From Candidatus Nitrotoga sp. AM1P (lineage in GTDB: Bacteria > Pseudomonadota > Gammaproteobacteria > Burkholderiales > Gallionellaceae): a stretch of 64,000 bases of DNA. The number at the start of each line of letters is the position of its first letter. The stretch's first letter is position 1. Position numbers and translations under genes: made by a program. Below are positions 62,885-64,000 of this stretch, piece by piece. The notes below the pieces were generated by a model. That model was not told the origin of the DNA. It saw only the letters and a program-made list of their open reading frames with translations, and did no database searches. The stretch spans positions 1,116,001 through 1,180,000 of the forward strand of contig NZ_AP019547.1 in the NCBI RefSeq assembly GCF_013168275.1, read 5' to 3'.

Positions 62885-63518
62885 TGGAATCACCTGCTGA
62901 AGTTGCATTGATCTGTACCTGATACGCTGACAGCCGCATATCGAAATCATTCAGCCACTGCGCATCCACAAAAGCTTTGATGATGCGACGCACCTCGAAT
63001 GCGGTGGGTTGTCCTGCGCCAGTTTTAAGTTTGCGCAAAAATCCCAACTCGACAATCTTGTTGAGATGCGTCTCAATCTGGTCGATAAGCTTCGCCTCAT
63101 TACTGCTGTCGGGCAAGAACACACGAACCAGCTCGACGAGTTGATCACGAGTCAACACGAGACGTGTGTCACCACCACTTGCATCGAACTCAGCCAATTT
63201 CTTGCGCAACAGCGCCAGCAGCAAGCTCACAGGGAAAGTCAGCGGACGGCGCGCTACCAGTCGTGGTAGCTTTGCAGCACCTTCGTCTTCACTTTCCAAA
63301 CGTGCTCGCAAGAATGCATACCCCTCGGACTCGTCCAGCACCAATTCCAGGCCCAACACGGTCACGTAATCACGCACGCGAGCTTGTAGATTGAGCAAGG
63401 CATTCCAAAGGCTGGTCTCTCCTTCCTGGTAAATCACGCCTTTGAGCAAAGTGATGACCAAGGCTGATAACTCATTCGTTGCAGCGGCATTTTCTGGTTT
63501 AAGCCCTTGCTCTGTCAT
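62877..63518 (-). CDS. jetB: Wadjet protein JetB (DUF4194, kite-like)
   Basis: 213 residues matching DUF4194: [62 protein letters not shown] and [20 protein letters not shown]. JetB is the MukE-like kite subunit that links JetA and JetC. It is 2 bp after the jetA stop and overlaps jetC by 8 bp, so all four jet genes are one transcription unit. Confidence 0.92.
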   Translation of the reverse strand: MTEQGLKPENAAATNELSALVITLLKGVIYQEGETSLWNALLNLQARVRDYVTVLGLELVLDESEGYAFLRARLESEDEGAAKLPRLVARRPLTFPVSLLLALLRKKLAEFDASGGDTRLVLTRDQLVELVRVFLPDSSNEAKLIDQIETHLNKIVELGFLRKLKTGAGQPTAFEVRRIIKAFVDAQWLNDFDMRLSAYQVQINATSAGDSNG

Positions 63519-63520
63519 GC

Positions 63521-64000
63521 TTATCTCACAAAAATCACGCGCGGCAAACGTGCCCGTTTCACTTGTTCTTGGCCATCCGATTCTTCTCTGCGCCAGAAAA
63601 TTTCATCAGTCACCTCTTCATCCACCACGACCTTGAAAGTGTCACCCGCAAGCTGGAGGTAGGCCACCAGTTCTGCCAGTCCGCGTTGTAGCGGCTGCAT
63701 TCCGCACAGCTCACGCAACGTGACTTGCGAGCGATCCTGCAAAGCATGTCGGATATGTCTAACCAGTTGCGCCTTATCAATAACGACTTGCGAGTACAAG
63801 GCTCCTGCATCTATTTCGACATCTCCCTCTTCCAGCACGATATCGGCAATTTGTGGTTTGATGGAAGGTGTGTGTAGTGGTCGTTCCATCGGCAACTCGA
63901 CATCAGCAGCTGTATCTGCAATGTCCATCATCACACCTGACGGCTGAGATTCGCGCACTGCTAACGCTTTAGTTTCGATGCCGTGCAGAATGTCCATGAT
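63521..64000 (-). CDS. jetA: Wadjet protein JetA, C-terminal part (truncated by window edge)
   Basis: The frame is open to the window end and encodes at least 159 residues of the DUF3375/MukF-like JetA. The C-terminal winged-helix segment contains LVRHIRHALQDRSQVTLRELCGMQPLQRGLAELVAYLQLAGDT and DEIFWRREESDGQEQV. The N-terminal two thirds lie beyond the window. JetA is the kleisin of the Wadjet complex. The stop lies 2 bp before jetB. Confidence 0.88.
   Translation of the reverse strand: MMDILHGIETKALAVRESQPSGVMMDIADTAADVELPMERPLHTPSIKPQIADIVLEEGDVEIDAGALYSQVVIDKAQLVRHIRHALQDRSQVTLRELCGMQPLQRGLAELVAYLQLAGDTFKVVVDEEVTDEIFWRREESDGQEQVKRARLPRVIFVR

Overview
The window looks like a betaproteobacterial chromosome, probably of the Nitrosomonadales/Gallionellaceae type. 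This is inferred from an RNase E tail, a uvrB/aminotransferase/AsmA-like neighbourhood, a DUF3135-type gene and a PEP-CTERM sorting-signal remnant; no rRNA is present to fix the taxonomy. The left end (1-7685) is ordinary core chromosome: the 3' end of rne, a low-molecular-weight protein tyrosine phosphatase, uvrB, a class I aminotransferase and a large coiled-coil/AsmA-like envelope protein.

A tRNA-Asn(GTT) gene at 7686-7761 is the integration hot spot. Its last 45 bp recur at 41755-41799, and 42 bp recur again at 55400-55441. The first interval (about 7.76-41.8 kb) is an integrative mobilizable element. It starts with a tyrosine integrase and an excisionase-like gene beside the tRNA, then a second integrase, a serine recombinase, a PstI/BsuBI-type restriction-modification pair, a zinc-ribbon protein with a HEPN-like motif, an XRE/ImmA-IrrE regulator pair, ArdC, a secreted poly-Q protein with a small partner gene, a VirD4-type coupling protein, a mobC-like gene and a MOBP-type relaxase. 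Gabija (gajB, gajA), a class II Fic protein and ParDE close it. No type IV secretion channel genes are present, so transfer would need a helper. The most striking non-coding structure is a run of 13 consecutive hairpins (32153-32546) just before the mob genes.

The second interval (41.8-55.4 kb) has no integrase. It carries a DDAH-like hydrolase, rnk, envelope and hypothetical genes, a cluster of very small ORFs, decayed genes (transposase, an ihfB-like gene split by a MITE-like insert), an IS1595 copy that splits a small membrane-protein gene with an 8-bp target duplication, an ISL3 copy, and a CsgG/DUF4810/DUF799 lipoprotein operon. About 250 bp downstream of repeats 2 and 3 are also duplicated, which suggests serial insertion or duplication at the tRNA locus.

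The right end (55.7-64 kb) begins with remnants (a broken lipoprotein, an IS30-like transposase tail, an orphan PEP-CTERM tail) and continues with a SIMPL-domain protein, a DUF3135 protein and a Wadjet anti-plasmid operon (jetA partial, jetB, jetC, jetD) on the minus strand. The window therefore holds at least three recognised defence systems (PstI-like RM, Gabija, Wadjet), an anti-restriction gene and several candidate toxin, immunity or abortive-infection genes.
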